Assembly: GCA_023301025.1 (NCBI GenBank)
Contig: JALZUR010000015.1
Coordinates: forward strand, 1 to 64,000
Source of the DNA: Bdellovibrionales bacterium
GTDB lineage: Bacteria > Bdellovibrionota > Bdellovibrionia > Bdellovibrionales > UBA1609
Length of the DNA stretch: 64,000 nt
Direction of reading: 5' to 3'
A model generated the notes under the pieces. It ran no database searches. It was not told the DNA's origin and was given only the letters and a program-made list of their open reading frames with translations. Below, piece after piece: positions 9,442-16,914 of this stretch. Positions within the stretch are counted from its first letter, which is position 1; each line of letters opens with the position of its first letter. Position numbers and translations under genes: made by a program.

Positions 9442-10356
9442 CTAATCAGTCCATCCTTTTCTTATACTGTTAAGCTGGCCTAATGTGAATAGACCAATCA
9501 TAAGTATAATAGCAATTATTAAAAACCATTTTGCCATCTTAATAAAAGAAAAGCCCTCATCATCTAAAGTGTCTGTATTCGCTTCAAGATCTTGTTTAGA
9601 CTTTTCAATGCTAAAACTAGAAATACGTCTTCTACCTTTACTTTCTTCATCTTCAATCTTTTTACTATTTGGCAAATTGTTTAAGTTTTTTTCATTTAAG
9701 ACCTTACTCTTTTTGGTAGTGAGAGTTGTCTTATTTTTGATTTGTTTTCCAACCTTTATTCTTCTAACAAGGACTAATTCATCACTGCTACCATCATTAA
9801 AAGAGAAGTTTGAGCCTCCTGAATCCTCATTATTTAGCTTAATTCTCTTTTTAGCATTTGTTATTTCACTTCCTGAGCTGTTATCCTGGCTGCCGCTACG
9901 ACCATCAACACTCCCTGTAGAATTTGAGTTTCTAAAACCAGTCCTGTCATTTGTGTTACTATTAGGTCTATTATTTGAAGTTGAGGCTTGATTGCTGTTA
10001 TCTGAAATAGAATTATTAGCACTAGAATTAGATGATTGGCCGCTGTTTAGTTCGCTCAAATCAAGACTTAAGGCGGCTGTTCCTCCGCATTTATCAAAGG
10101 CGATATCATATCTTTCACCAACACGAATCATACAGCCAACCATATTAAAGACCTTGTTTTTCATATAGTCTACTACTGGAACACCAACACCTCTAGCTAC
10201 AGCTGAAAGTATTGTTACAGTTAAAACTAATATTAAAAGGTATTCGATCAAGCCTTGTCCAATTTGAGTTTTTGAACCTAAAGTCCGAAATCTTATACCT
10301 ATGGAGTACTTTAATAAAAATTTTATAAGTCCACTTATAAATCTGTTAGCTCTCAT
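9442..10356 (-). CDS. Large Flp/TadE-type pilin-like protein with Ser/Asn-rich linker and C-terminal TM
   Basis: The 304-residue protein has a positively charged leader, then GQGLIEYLLILVL (Glu38-Tyr39), the class III prepilin signature of Flp and TadE pilins, and a hydrophobic helix to about residue 55. A short Cys-containing segment (about 75-95) is followed by roughly 150 residues of Ser/Asn/Gly-rich and then charged low-complexity sequence, and a second transmembrane helix at about 275-297. Flp pilins are usually 50-80 residues, so this is not a normal major pilin. No tad genes lie nearby. The only ATG start overlaps the start of the divergent gene by 56 bases. Confidence 0.6.
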   Translation of the reverse strand: MRANRFISGLIKFLLKYSIGIRFRTLGSKTQIGQGLIEYLLILVLTVTILSAVARGVGVPVVDYMKNKVFNMVGCMIRVGERYDIAFDKCGGTAALSLDLSELNSGQSSNSSANNSISDNSNQASTSNNRPNSNTNDRTGFRNSNSTGSVDGRSGSQDNSSGSEITNAKKRIKLNNEDSGGSNFSFNDGSSDELVLVRRIKVGKQIKNKTTLTTKKSKVLNEKNLNNLPNSKKIEDEESKGRRRISSFSIEKSKQDLEANTDTLDDEGFSFIKMAKWFLIIAIILMIGLFTLGQLNSIRKGWTD

Positions 10357-11359
10357 CTGTAAGAGCTATCGGTGGTTTTTAGTTATTCTTATAGCGCTCT
10401 TTTCTATGAAAGGCTTTACAGAAGATTTAAATTTTGAAAAATATTTAAAAGATAAAAAATTTAAAGAAATAGTGTCTTATTATGAAACAATTAAGAGCCC
10501 TCAAACCATAAAAGACTATGGCTATCTGGTTAAAGCCTACAAAAAGTTAAATAAAGTTGATAAGAGTATTTCGACCTTAGAAGAGGTTAATAAAAAGTAT
10601 AAAGATCTAGATGTTTTTAAAAGAGAATTAGCGAAAGCTTATGAAAAAAAATATGAAACATTCTACACGGAGAAGACCAAAGATCTTAAGAAAAGTTATT
10701 ATTTAAAAGCACTAAATATCCATGAAGAACTTAGATCAAAAAGACCTACAAAAATAAATTTTTATTCTTATATTAATTTTAATATGAGATATAAAAATTA
10801 TGATGAGATTGAAGTTCTTTTAGATGAGTACAAGACGAAATATAAATCAGATAAATTCTACTTTTCAACACTTTGTAGTCTTAAGTTTGAAAATAAATTG
10901 TATCAAGAGGCTTCAGAATTTTGTGTAAAAGTAAAAGATAAAGATGAACAGTCCTTTCTTTATTATGTGAAATCAAAAGAATTTGAAAAACAATTAAAAG
11001 GTGACAGTGAAAATTTGATTAAACAGTCAGGAAGATTTCCTGCGAGTTCATCTGTGAATTTTGAAATAGGAAAACGTCTTTTCTTAGAAGATAAATTCTT
11101 AGATAGCCTTACATATCTTGGAAAAGCTAGTAAGATAAGCCCAAGCGGTGAGATTTTTAGATTGATAGCCGAAAGCTACTTTGAATTAGAAAAGTATGTA
11201 GATTCATTAAAAAACTTTAGAAAAGCCTGTATGGTAGAGAAAAAATCAAAATCACATATTTTTAATAAGATAAGAGTTTTCTCAAAAAAAATACCAAAAG
11301 ACAATCCGATTCAAGAAAAGTTTATGTTAGAAGTTTCTCGCTGTAAGCATAGTCGTTAG
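10301..11359 (+). CDS. Exported TPR-like protein
   Basis: The 352-residue protein has an N-terminal hydrophobic segment at about 23-37 that looks like a signal peptide or anchor (FLVILIALFSMKGFTED) and a Lys/Tyr-rich helical repeat body with TPR-like units (DSLTYLGKASKISPSGEIF, YVDSLKNFRKACMV). It probably acts in the periplasm as a binding scaffold. No clear Shine-Dalgarno precedes ATG 10301 and the first 56 bases overlap the divergent pilin-like gene; the next in-frame ATG would cut off the signal sequence, so 10301 is kept. Function unknown. Confidence 0.65.
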   Translation: MEYFNKNFISPLINLLALICKSYRWFLVILIALFSMKGFTEDLNFEKYLKDKKFKEIVSYYETIKSPQTIKDYGYLVKAYKKLNKVDKSISTLEEVNKKYKDLDVFKRELAKAYEKKYETFYTEKTKDLKKSYYLKALNIHEELRSKRPTKINFYSYINFNMRYKNYDEIEVLLDEYKTKYKSDKFYFSTLCSLKFENKLYQEASEFCVKVKDKDEQSFLYYVKSKEFEKQLKGDSENLIKQSGRFPASSSVNFEIGKRLFLEDKFLDSLTYLGKASKISPSGEIFRLIAESYFELEKYVDSLKNFRKACMVEKKSKSHIFNKIRVFSKKIPKDNPIQEKFMLEVSRCKHSR

Positions 11360-11381
11360 CTTTAGCATTAAAGTGCATAGG

Positions 11382-11807
11382 TTAGATAAAGTCTAAATAC
11401 TGTTTAAGTTTGTCTCCAATTTTAATATCCGTATTATTGTTACTTGCGTGCATGATCCAAAATGAATGTCTAGAAAGGTCAAACACGGTGTTGTCATTGA
11501 GTAAGAGTTCATTTAATAAAACACAAAAATCTTTAAAGCTTTTTTCTTGTTTAAGTGAAAAATTCGTTTGTAGAGATGGTGTAAATAGTCCTAAAAGATA
11601 GTCTAAGAAATCATCGTGAACTTCAAGTAAACCGTTTGAGGGTTCAGACTCCATATCTTCATTGGGTGAAAGTTGGTAGATACCTTTAGCAGTTTTGCCA
11701 TCGGAAAAATCAAAGTAGACCCAGTCACCTTTAATTTTTTTTTCTACTGCTACTGATTTTTCAAAGGCATCTTTTATTTCTGAATCAATTATAATTAAAG
11801 ACTTCAT
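11382..11807 (-). CDS. Hypothetical protein, small acidic cytoplasmic
   Basis: A 141-residue protein with no signal peptide or membrane segment. It is acidic, with an N-terminal stretch MKSLIIIDSEIKDAF and a central FDFSDGKTAKGIYQL beta-like section. I do not recognise a family. It ends 22 bases from the convergent TPR gene and stands alone on the minus strand, downstream of tRNA-Asn. Normal codon use and a full-length open frame support a real gene. Confidence 0.55.
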   Translation of the reverse strand: MKSLIIIDSEIKDAFEKSVAVEKKIKGDWVYFDFSDGKTAKGIYQLSPNEDMESEPSNGLLEVHDDFLDYLLGLFTPSLQTNFSLKQEKSFKDFCVLLNELLLNDNTVFDLSRHSFWIMHASNNNTDIKIGDKLKQYLDFI

Positions 11808-11942
11808 ACACTTGAATTAGAGCTTTTGTTTTTTGAGGTCAACTCAGCATTTTCGTATACAAGCCATTTATGCATAAAAATAAAGCAAAAATTGGATACT
11901 AGCGGTTGAGAATTAGCTTTGGGTAATTGTTGTGTTCTAAAA

Positions 11943-12018
11943 TGGCTCAGGTGGAGAGGCTCGAACTCCCGACAAGGTGATTAACAGTCACCTGCTCTAC
12001 CAACTGAGCTACACCTGA
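11943..12018 (-). tRNA. tRNA-Asn (GTT anticodon)
   Basis: Reading the minus strand, a full cloverleaf can be drawn: acceptor stem TCAGGTG/CACCTGA, D-arm TAGCTCAGTTGGTAGAGCA, anticodon stem GGTGA/TCACC with loop CTGTTAA (anticodon GTT), variable loop, T-arm GGGAG-TTCGAGC-CTCTC, discriminator G and an encoded CCA. The length is 76 nt including CCA. It is the only tRNA in the window. Confidence 0.95.
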
Positions 12019-12045
12019 ACAATGTTTCAAGATCGAAACAAGAAT

Positions 12046-12076
12046 TTAATAAAGCGTAAATCGATTTAATTGTCAA
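12046..12076 (-). promoter_or_regulatory. Sigma-70 promoter of tRNA-Asn
   Basis: A perfect -35 box TTGACA lies on the minus strand at 12076-12071. An AT-rich -10 region (TTATTA or TATTAA, spacing 18-19) follows, placing the start about 20 bases ahead of the tRNA. The match is perfect at -35 and fair at -10. Confidence 0.6.
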
Positions 12077-12084
12077 TTCAGAAA

Positions 12085-12258
12085 CTAACGTGATGCTGGA
12101 ATAGTCACATTAGGTCTTGTTGGCTTTTTTTTACTTAAAGAGCTCTGAAAGATTAAGATTGAAATTAAGGCAAAAGCCATCAAGGAGACTTTCATAAAGA
12201 CCGGAAAAAACTCAAATTTTTTCTTTTCAATTTGTGGTTCTATTTCTTCAACGTTCAT
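12085..12258 (-). CDS. Small single-pass membrane protein (57 aa)
   Basis: An open frame below the length cut of the track encodes 57 residues: a charged N-terminus (MNVEEIEPQIEKKKFEFF), one hydrophobic helix at about residues 23-38 (KVSLMAFALISILIFQ) and a basic tail. AAAGGA touches the ATG, so spacing is short. It lies between the lysozyme gene (divergent) and tRNA-Asn. The alternation of charged and hydrophobic segments is typical of real small membrane proteins, but no family is known to me. Confidence 0.5.
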   Translation of the reverse strand: MNVEEIEPQIEKKKFEFFPVFMKVSLMAFALISILIFQSSLSKKKPTRPNVTIPASR

Positions 12259-12338
12259 TCCTTTATTTATTCATAAGAAGTCAAATTGATCAAGTTGTGT
12301 GAGTTGTTATTTATCTTCTTATCTTTTAGAATTTTTAC

Positions 12339-13058
12339 ATGAAGTTTTTCTATCTTGTACTGGTTTCTTTTTATGCTTCTTTAGTTGGATTCTACTTTTG
12401 GGGTAAAGAGCATAGAGTTCAGTTTAATTACCCTTCAAAAACACTCTACCCTATTGTTGGTTTGGATGTGTCTCATCATCAAGGTGAAATTGATTGGTCA
12501 AAAATTGATGTTGATACATATAAATTTGTATACTTAAAAGCAACTGAAGGTCTTGATTTCAAAGATAAAAAATTTAAACACAACTATAATTTAGCTAAAA
12601 AAAGTGGGATTAAGGTTGGTGCATATCATTTCTGGTCTTTTTGTAAAGATCCTTTAAAGCAAATTGATAATATCATTGATACTGTACCTAAAAGTTCAGG
12701 TGATTTAGTTCCGGCTCTTGATATGGAGACTATTCAAAAGTGTAGCTTTACTAATATTGGCATTGAAGCGCAAACTATTGAAAGTCACTTAAAGATTGCC
12801 ATAAAAGAACTTAAACTCAGATTTGGCAAAGAGCCTGTTATTTACACTACGATGGATTTTATCAGCCAACATAAAAATATTCTAAACTCTTCTGCTGTTT
12901 ACTGGGTAAGGAGTTTAGTTGCGCCCCCATTTCTAAGTAATAAAGCGTGGGAGCTTTGGCAGTTTCATAACTCTGGAGATGTCTTAGGAATTGAAGGACC
13001 AGTGGACCTTAATGTTGTTAGAGAACCCTCTACACTTAAACTTCTAAGCCAGCCTTAA
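12339..13058 (+). CDS. GH25-family lysozyme
   Basis: The 239-residue protein has an N-terminal hydrophobic signal/anchor (residues 2-20) and one GH25 muramidase domain: GLDVSHHQG (Asp43), VYLKATEG, GAYHFW and PALDME (Asp128, Glu130 as the likely acid). GH25 enzymes cut the MurNAc-GlcNAc bond of peptidoglycan. No wall-binding repeats are present. In a predatory bacterium it could act on prey or own wall; that is inference. It lies next to the peptidoglycan-recycling island. The gene ends at a strong hairpin shared with the convergent barrel gene. Confidence 0.88.
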   Translation: MKFFYLVLVSFYASLVGFYFWGKEHRVQFNYPSKTLYPIVGLDVSHHQGEIDWSKIDVDTYKFVYLKATEGLDFKDKKFKHNYNLAKKSGIKVGAYHFWSFCKDPLKQIDNIIDTVPKSSGDLVPALDMETIQKCSFTNIGIEAQTIESHLKIAIKELKLRFGKEPVIYTTMDFISQHKNILNSSAVYWVRSLVAPPFLSNKAWELWQFHNSGDVLGIEGPVDLNVVREPSTLKLLSQP

Positions 13059-13070
13059 AGCCTCATCAAA

Positions 13071-13102
13071 ATTTACCTTCGAGCCTAGGCTTAAAGGTAA
13101 AT
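13071..13102. terminator. Bidirectional hairpin between convergent genes
   Basis: Outer arms ATTTACCTT/AAGGTAAAT (9 bp) and inner arms AGCC/GGCT form a long hairpin between the lysozyme (+) and barrel (-) genes. Read on the minus strand it is followed by TTTTG, but there is no good T run on the plus strand. It probably ends transcription from at least the minus side. Confidence 0.6.
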
Positions 13103-13129
13103 ACAAAGCAATCTAAACTTTGAGTAAAC

Positions 13130-13936
13130 TTAAAACTTAAACGACAGTTTTACGTTTAGGCGATTGATACCAAAATCAAAGTAGCTGTACTCAACACCTA
13201 AGCGTAGAATTGAAAGCTTAAACAAAGCCCCTGCAGAGAGTTTTGTTGCAATAAATTCTGAGTCATAGGCCACTTCAACTGGTATAATAAAACTTCTACT
13301 CTCAGCTCTCAAGTCAGTTGAACCTTGAATATGTCCCAAACTTAAGTAAGGCTCAAAAGCTGGTAGTGATAAACCTGCGAGTAGAGTTAGCTCAGTGTTA
13401 TTGATATTTATATCTGCTTCTTCAGTAGAGTCTTGGTAGTTAAAGTTAGCACTTCCGTAGGCCACTCTCATTGAAATTTTTAAAGGTGTAAGCTCTTCAA
13501 TAAGTGGAAGAATTTCAGTGATCTCCCACCTCAATGCAATAGCTGTATTAGAAATACCAAACCCTTCAAAATCAAAATTTGGAATATAATTTAACTCTAA
13601 ACCAATTCCAAAAGGCATGGAAAGACCCGCGACAATACCACCAGAAGGGATGTAGCTTAAATCTTGCTGATCTCCAGAAGAGTCATTATCCTCTATTTTT
13701 TGTTGAAGTTTAGGTGCTTCAGTTACTCCAACAATTAAACCAAGTTCTACACCCCAGAGTTTACCTAAAGAATCTCCTCCAGAGTTTTTAGTAAAAGAAA
13801 AAGCTGCACCAAACTCTTTACTGATGCCATCAAAGTCTTCTTGACTAAAGTTGTTTAAAAACAAACTTTCATCAAATTGAGCAAAAGCAGTGCTTGAGAA
13901 AAGTAGAAATATAGAAAAAATTAAACTGTGCTTCAT
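13130..13936 (-). CDS. Outer-membrane beta-barrel protein, unknown
   Basis: The 268-residue protein has a clear signal peptide (LIFSIFLLFSSTAFAQ) and alternating amphipathic strands rich in Gly and aromatic residues, ending in LNVKLSFKF, a C-terminal Phe signature for Bam-dependent insertion. That is enough to call a beta-barrel but not a specific porin. It begins 4 bases after nagZ ends and so belongs to the dppB-dppC-nagZ transcript. A role in muropeptide passage is possible but unproven. Confidence 0.7.
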   Translation of the reverse strand: MKHSLIFSIFLLFSSTAFAQFDESLFLNNFSQEDFDGISKEFGAAFSFTKNSGGDSLGKLWGVELGLIVGVTEAPKLQQKIEDNDSSGDQQDLSYIPSGGIVAGLSMPFGIGLELNYIPNFDFEGFGISNTAIALRWEITEILPLIEELTPLKISMRVAYGSANFNYQDSTEEADININNTELTLLAGLSLPAFEPYLSLGHIQGSTDLRAESRSFIIPVEVAYDSEFIATKLSAGALFKLSILRLGVEYSYFDFGINRLNVKLSFKF

Positions 13937-13940
13937 AAAA

Positions 13941-14990
13941 TTATCCTTTTAGTATTTCTTGAGCTAAATTCTTGTGATCACTATGACCGATTAAATTTGT
14001 ATCAAAACTTTTTGATGGAAGTAGATCTTCAGGGTTCTCTTTGTGATTTAAAATATATGACAGTCTTTTTTCATCTAAATCAACATTATCATTTAAATAA
14101 GTTAAAGCCTCTTTTGCTTTTTCATGCCCGTGGCAAAATAACAGTTGGTGAAATCCTAGTTCATAAATTCTTAAAACAGACTCTTTAAAATCAAACTTAG
14201 TCATTGCACCCATTTCTAAATCATCTGAAATTATCAAAGCCCTACAGTTTAGCTGATCAAGTAAGATGTCTTTTATCCAAATCTCAGATAAAGGAACAGG
14301 GTATTTAGAGTCAACTTTCGGAAACATCAGATGGCCTGGCATAATAAAAGTTGGTTTGGCTCTTAAACTTTTTCGAAAAGCCTTAATATCAATAATGTCT
14401 TCATAGCTTCTATCATCAATTGGTAAATCTTCATGACTGTCGATAGCAGAGTATCCATGACCAGGAAAGTGCTTTACACATGTCATTACACCAGCTTTTG
14501 AAAAGCCCCTTATGACTGCTGAACCATAGTCACCTACTTGATCGGGATCACTCCCAAAAGCTCTATCACCAATGACATCATTTTTGACATTAAGAAGAGT
14601 ATCAACACAAGGAGAGAAATCCATATTGATACCAACAGACTTAAGCTCTTTACCCATAGCTAGAGCAAAGTCAAAAGCTTTGGCCGTGCTGTTTAGTTTG
14701 GGTAGGTTCACCATTGGTGGCCATACTGTAAAAGGATTTTTAAGTCTTTGAACTCTGCCACCTTCCATATCAATGCCAATGAAAGCAGGTTGCTTAAGGC
14801 CATTTTCAATACAAAGATTTTGAATGTCTGTATTAAGATTGTAGAGCTGCTCCGGTGATTCATAATTTCTTGTGAATAAAATCACGCCTCCAGGAGGGTG
14901 TTCTTTTATGAACTCTCTTTCTTCGGAACTTAAAGATGTACCTTTTAAACCAATCCAAATAAACTGTGCTAAACTCGTTTTTTTATTCAT
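13941..14990 (-). CDS. nagZ: Beta-N-acetylhexosaminidase, GH3 family
   Basis: The 349-residue protein has the NagZ fingerprint: KHFPGHG at residues 173-179 with the catalytic His in IDSHEDLP just after (His185), and the nucleophile Asp in LIISDDLEMGAM (about residue 256). Cytoplasmic NagZ removes GlcNAc from GlcNAc-anhydroMurNAc peptides during cell-wall recycling. No signal peptide is present, as expected. It follows the two oligopeptide-type permeases by 21 bases. The opposite flank holds anmK, amgK and murU, which act on the released anhydro-MurNAc. Confidence 0.92.
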   Translation of the reverse strand: MNKKTSLAQFIWIGLKGTSLSSEEREFIKEHPPGGVILFTRNYESPEQLYNLNTDIQNLCIENGLKQPAFIGIDMEGGRVQRLKNPFTVWPPMVNLPKLNSTAKAFDFALAMGKELKSVGINMDFSPCVDTLLNVKNDVIGDRAFGSDPDQVGDYGSAVIRGFSKAGVMTCVKHFPGHGYSAIDSHEDLPIDDRSYEDIIDIKAFRKSLRAKPTFIMPGHLMFPKVDSKYPVPLSEIWIKDILLDQLNCRALIISDDLEMGAMTKFDFKESVLRIYELGFHQLLFCHGHEKAKEALTYLNDNVDLDEKRLSYILNHKENPEDLLPSKSFDTNLIGHSDHKNLAQEILKG

Positions 14991-15011
14991 AATTTTCCTT
15001 AAACACTATTA

Positions 15012-15836
15012 TTAAATTACAGAGTTTTTCTTAGGGTCAAGCATCTGTTTTAACCCATCTCCTAGAAGATTAAAACCAAGAACTACTAAAACTATCGAAA
15101 TTCCTGGAAAAAAAGAAATGTGAAAGGCTTCTACCAAATAAAATTTACCACTGTTTAAAAGTGAGCCCCAAGTTGGAATATGTGCTGGGGCTCCCAAACC
15201 TAAAAAACTTAAGCCTGATTCAACAATAAGTGTTCCCGCAAGTGAAAAAGTGGATTGTACGAGTAAGAGTCCAGTTAGATTTGGTATTATATGTTTAAAT
15301 AAAATTCTAAAATCTGAAGAACCAATTGATCTTGCAGATGAAATATAATCAAGCTCTTTTAAATGAAGCACTTCCCCTCTGACAAGTCTTGCAAAGCCTG
15401 TCCAACTTGTTAAAGACAAAGCGAATACAAGGTTTAAAAGAGAAGGACCAAGAACACAAACAAGGGTTAAGGCTAAAAGAAAGCCTGGAAAAGAGTAGAA
15501 TAGATCTAGCAGTCTCATCATTGTTTCATCTACTTTTTTACCGTAGTAACCAGAAATTGATCCATATAAAGTTCCAATTATAAGGCCAATAAAGACAACG
15601 CTAAAGGCAATAAATAAAGACACTCTTGAACCAATCAAAACCTTTTTAAAAAGTTCAGCTCCAGTTTCATCCGTACCCATAAAGTGCGTAAAATTAGGGG
15701 AGATAAATTTTTGTGAGAGGTTAACTTGATTAGCTTCATCATAGCTGTACGTAAAGCTCCAAAAAGCAAAGCCAAAAAACAGAAGTATGAGCAAGGAACC
15801 GAAAACTAAAAAAATATTAATTTTATATTTTTTCAT
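15012..15836 (-). CDS. dppC: Peptide-type ABC transporter permease, DppC/OppC family
   Basis: The 274-residue membrane protein begins with one helix and an OppC-type HFMGTDETG motif, then the conserved inner-membrane domain with the EAA coupling motif (ISSARSIGSSDFRILFKH) near residues 160-180. Five to six helices are visible. It forms the permease heterodimer with the DppB-like neighbour. Its ATG overlaps the stop of dppB by one base. No substrate-binding protein or ATPase gene is adjacent, so these must be encoded elsewhere. Context with nagZ suggests muropeptide or cell-wall peptide uptake. Confidence 0.88.
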   Translation of the reverse strand: MKKYKINIFLVFGSLLILLFFGFAFWSFTYSYDEANQVNLSQKFISPNFTHFMGTDETGAELFKKVLIGSRVSLFIAFSVVFIGLIIGTLYGSISGYYGKKVDETMMRLLDLFYSFPGFLLALTLVCVLGPSLLNLVFALSLTSWTGFARLVRGEVLHLKELDYISSARSIGSSDFRILFKHIIPNLTGLLLVQSTFSLAGTLIVESGLSFLGLGAPAHIPTWGSLLNSGKFYLVEAFHISFFPGISIVLVVLGFNLLGDGLKQMLDPKKNSVI

Positions 15837-16753
15837 TATGAATGAATCCTTGGGTTGGCATAGGTGTAGAGTAAGTCTGTTAAAAAATTAATTACAACAT
15901 AGATAAAAGCGATAATTATAATACAAGCTTGAACGATCGGATAATCTCTTTGTTGTATAGCTTCAAACAAAAGAGTTCCAAGCCCAGGCCAATTAAATAT
16001 CGTTTCTGTAATAACAGTGCCAGTTAAAAGGCTACCTACTTGCAAACCCACAACTGTTATAATGGGTATGAGTGAGGCAAAAAGAGCGTGTTTAAAATAA
16101 AGTGTAAAGTTACTTATGCCTTTTGAGTAAGCTACTTTGATAAACTCTTGGGTGAGGGTTTCTTGTATAGAAGCCCTTGTGATTCTCATAAGTATTGCAC
16201 CTAAAGGAAGAGCTAAACTTAAACTGGGCAGTATAACGCTTGAAAAATTTTCGCGACCTCCAACGGGCAACACGTCAAAATAAATTGAGAACAGCCAAAT
16301 GAGCATGGGACCTAAGAAATAACCGGGAACAGACATTCCCAGCACACCAATGCTTGTAGATATAAAATCTAGTGGCTTATTTTTTGTAACTGCTGTGAGC
16401 ACGCCTGCAGGTATGCCCCAAAGACAAGAGAGTAGAACCGAATAAGCACTAAGCTCTAAAGTTGCGGGAAATCTTTGAATGATCATGTCTTTTACAGAAA
16501 GACCTGAAAGTAGAGAAAAACCAAAATCTAATCTTATAAGTCCAGTTAAAAAAACTAGATACTGCTTAAAGAGACTTTTGTTAAGTCCCATGGACTCTCT
16601 TAGTCGTTCTTTTTCTAATTCAGTTGCGAATTCACCTAAAAGTAAATCAGTGGGGTCTCCTGGGATCAGAGACATTAGCAGAAAGGTAACTGTGGCTACT
16701 AAAAAAAGTAGCGGGAAAAGCAGTATAAACCTTCTAAAAAAAACTTTAAGCAC
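15836..16753 (-). CDS. dppB: Peptide-type ABC transporter permease, DppB/OppB family
   Basis: The 305-residue integral membrane protein has the OppB-type N-terminus (first helix, then LIPGDPTDLLLGE), the long periplasmic loop and the EAA motif (FIKVAYSKGISNFTLYFKH) near residue 210. GTG is the start codon with AGGA 8 bases upstream. It is first in dppB-dppC-nagZ-barrel. Upstream lies the palindrome array shared with anmK. Cognate ATPases and binding protein are absent from the window. Peptide class is certain; muropeptide specificity is inferred from neighbours. Confidence 0.88.
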   Translation of the reverse strand: MLKVFFRRFILLFPLLFLVATVTFLLMSLIPGDPTDLLLGEFATELEKERLRESMGLNKSLFKQYLVFLTGLIRLDFGFSLLSGLSVKDMIIQRFPATLELSAYSVLLSCLWGIPAGVLTAVTKNKPLDFISTSIGVLGMSVPGYFLGPMLIWLFSIYFDVLPVGGRENFSSVILPSLSLALPLGAILMRITRASIQETLTQEFIKVAYSKGISNFTLYFKHALFASLIPIITVVGLQVGSLLTGTVITETIFNWPGLGTLLFEAIQQRDYPIVQACIIIIAFIYVVINFLTDLLYTYANPRIHS

Positions 16754-16798
16754 TTTTAAATTCCTAGATCTGGTTATAGGGTTAAGTCAAATTTTACT

Positions 16799-16875
16799 AA
16801 ACTGTAAGTTTATAAACTATAGGTTTATAAGTATTATTAAACTAGAAGTTTATCAGTCTTTCAAACTACAAGTTT
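16799..16875. repeat. Array of four 13-bp palindromes, putative operator
   Basis: Four copies of AAACTnnnAGTTT lie at 16799-16811 (AAACTGTAAGTTT), 16814-16826 (AAACTATAGGTTT, one changed base), 16839-16851 (AAACTAGAAGTTT) and 16863-16875 (AAACTACAAGTTT). Starts are 15, 25 and 24 bases apart. They fill the region between the divergent dppB and anmK genes. Such arrays usually bind a dimeric regulator that controls both directions. The regulator is not evident in the window. Confidence 0.75.
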
Positions 16876-16914
16876 GTTTTCTGCTAAAACATATATTGAA
16901 TTAAAGTGGGTTCT

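Noticed and set aside
9485-9991. 168-aa plus-strand ORF opposite the pilin-like gene
   Set aside because: It mirrors the low-complexity Ser/Asn region, is a run of Leu/Phe/Ser, and has no start context; the minus-strand frame has a pilin motif.
16799-16875. Palindrome array considered as a CRISPR or transposon end
   Set aside because: Units are only 13 bp, spacers are 2-12 bases, no cas or transposase genes are near; an operator array fits better.
16479-16904. 141-aa plus-strand ORF opposite dppB reaching into the palindrome array
   Set aside because: It is a shadow of dppB, and the end lies within the repeats; no family or ribosome site.
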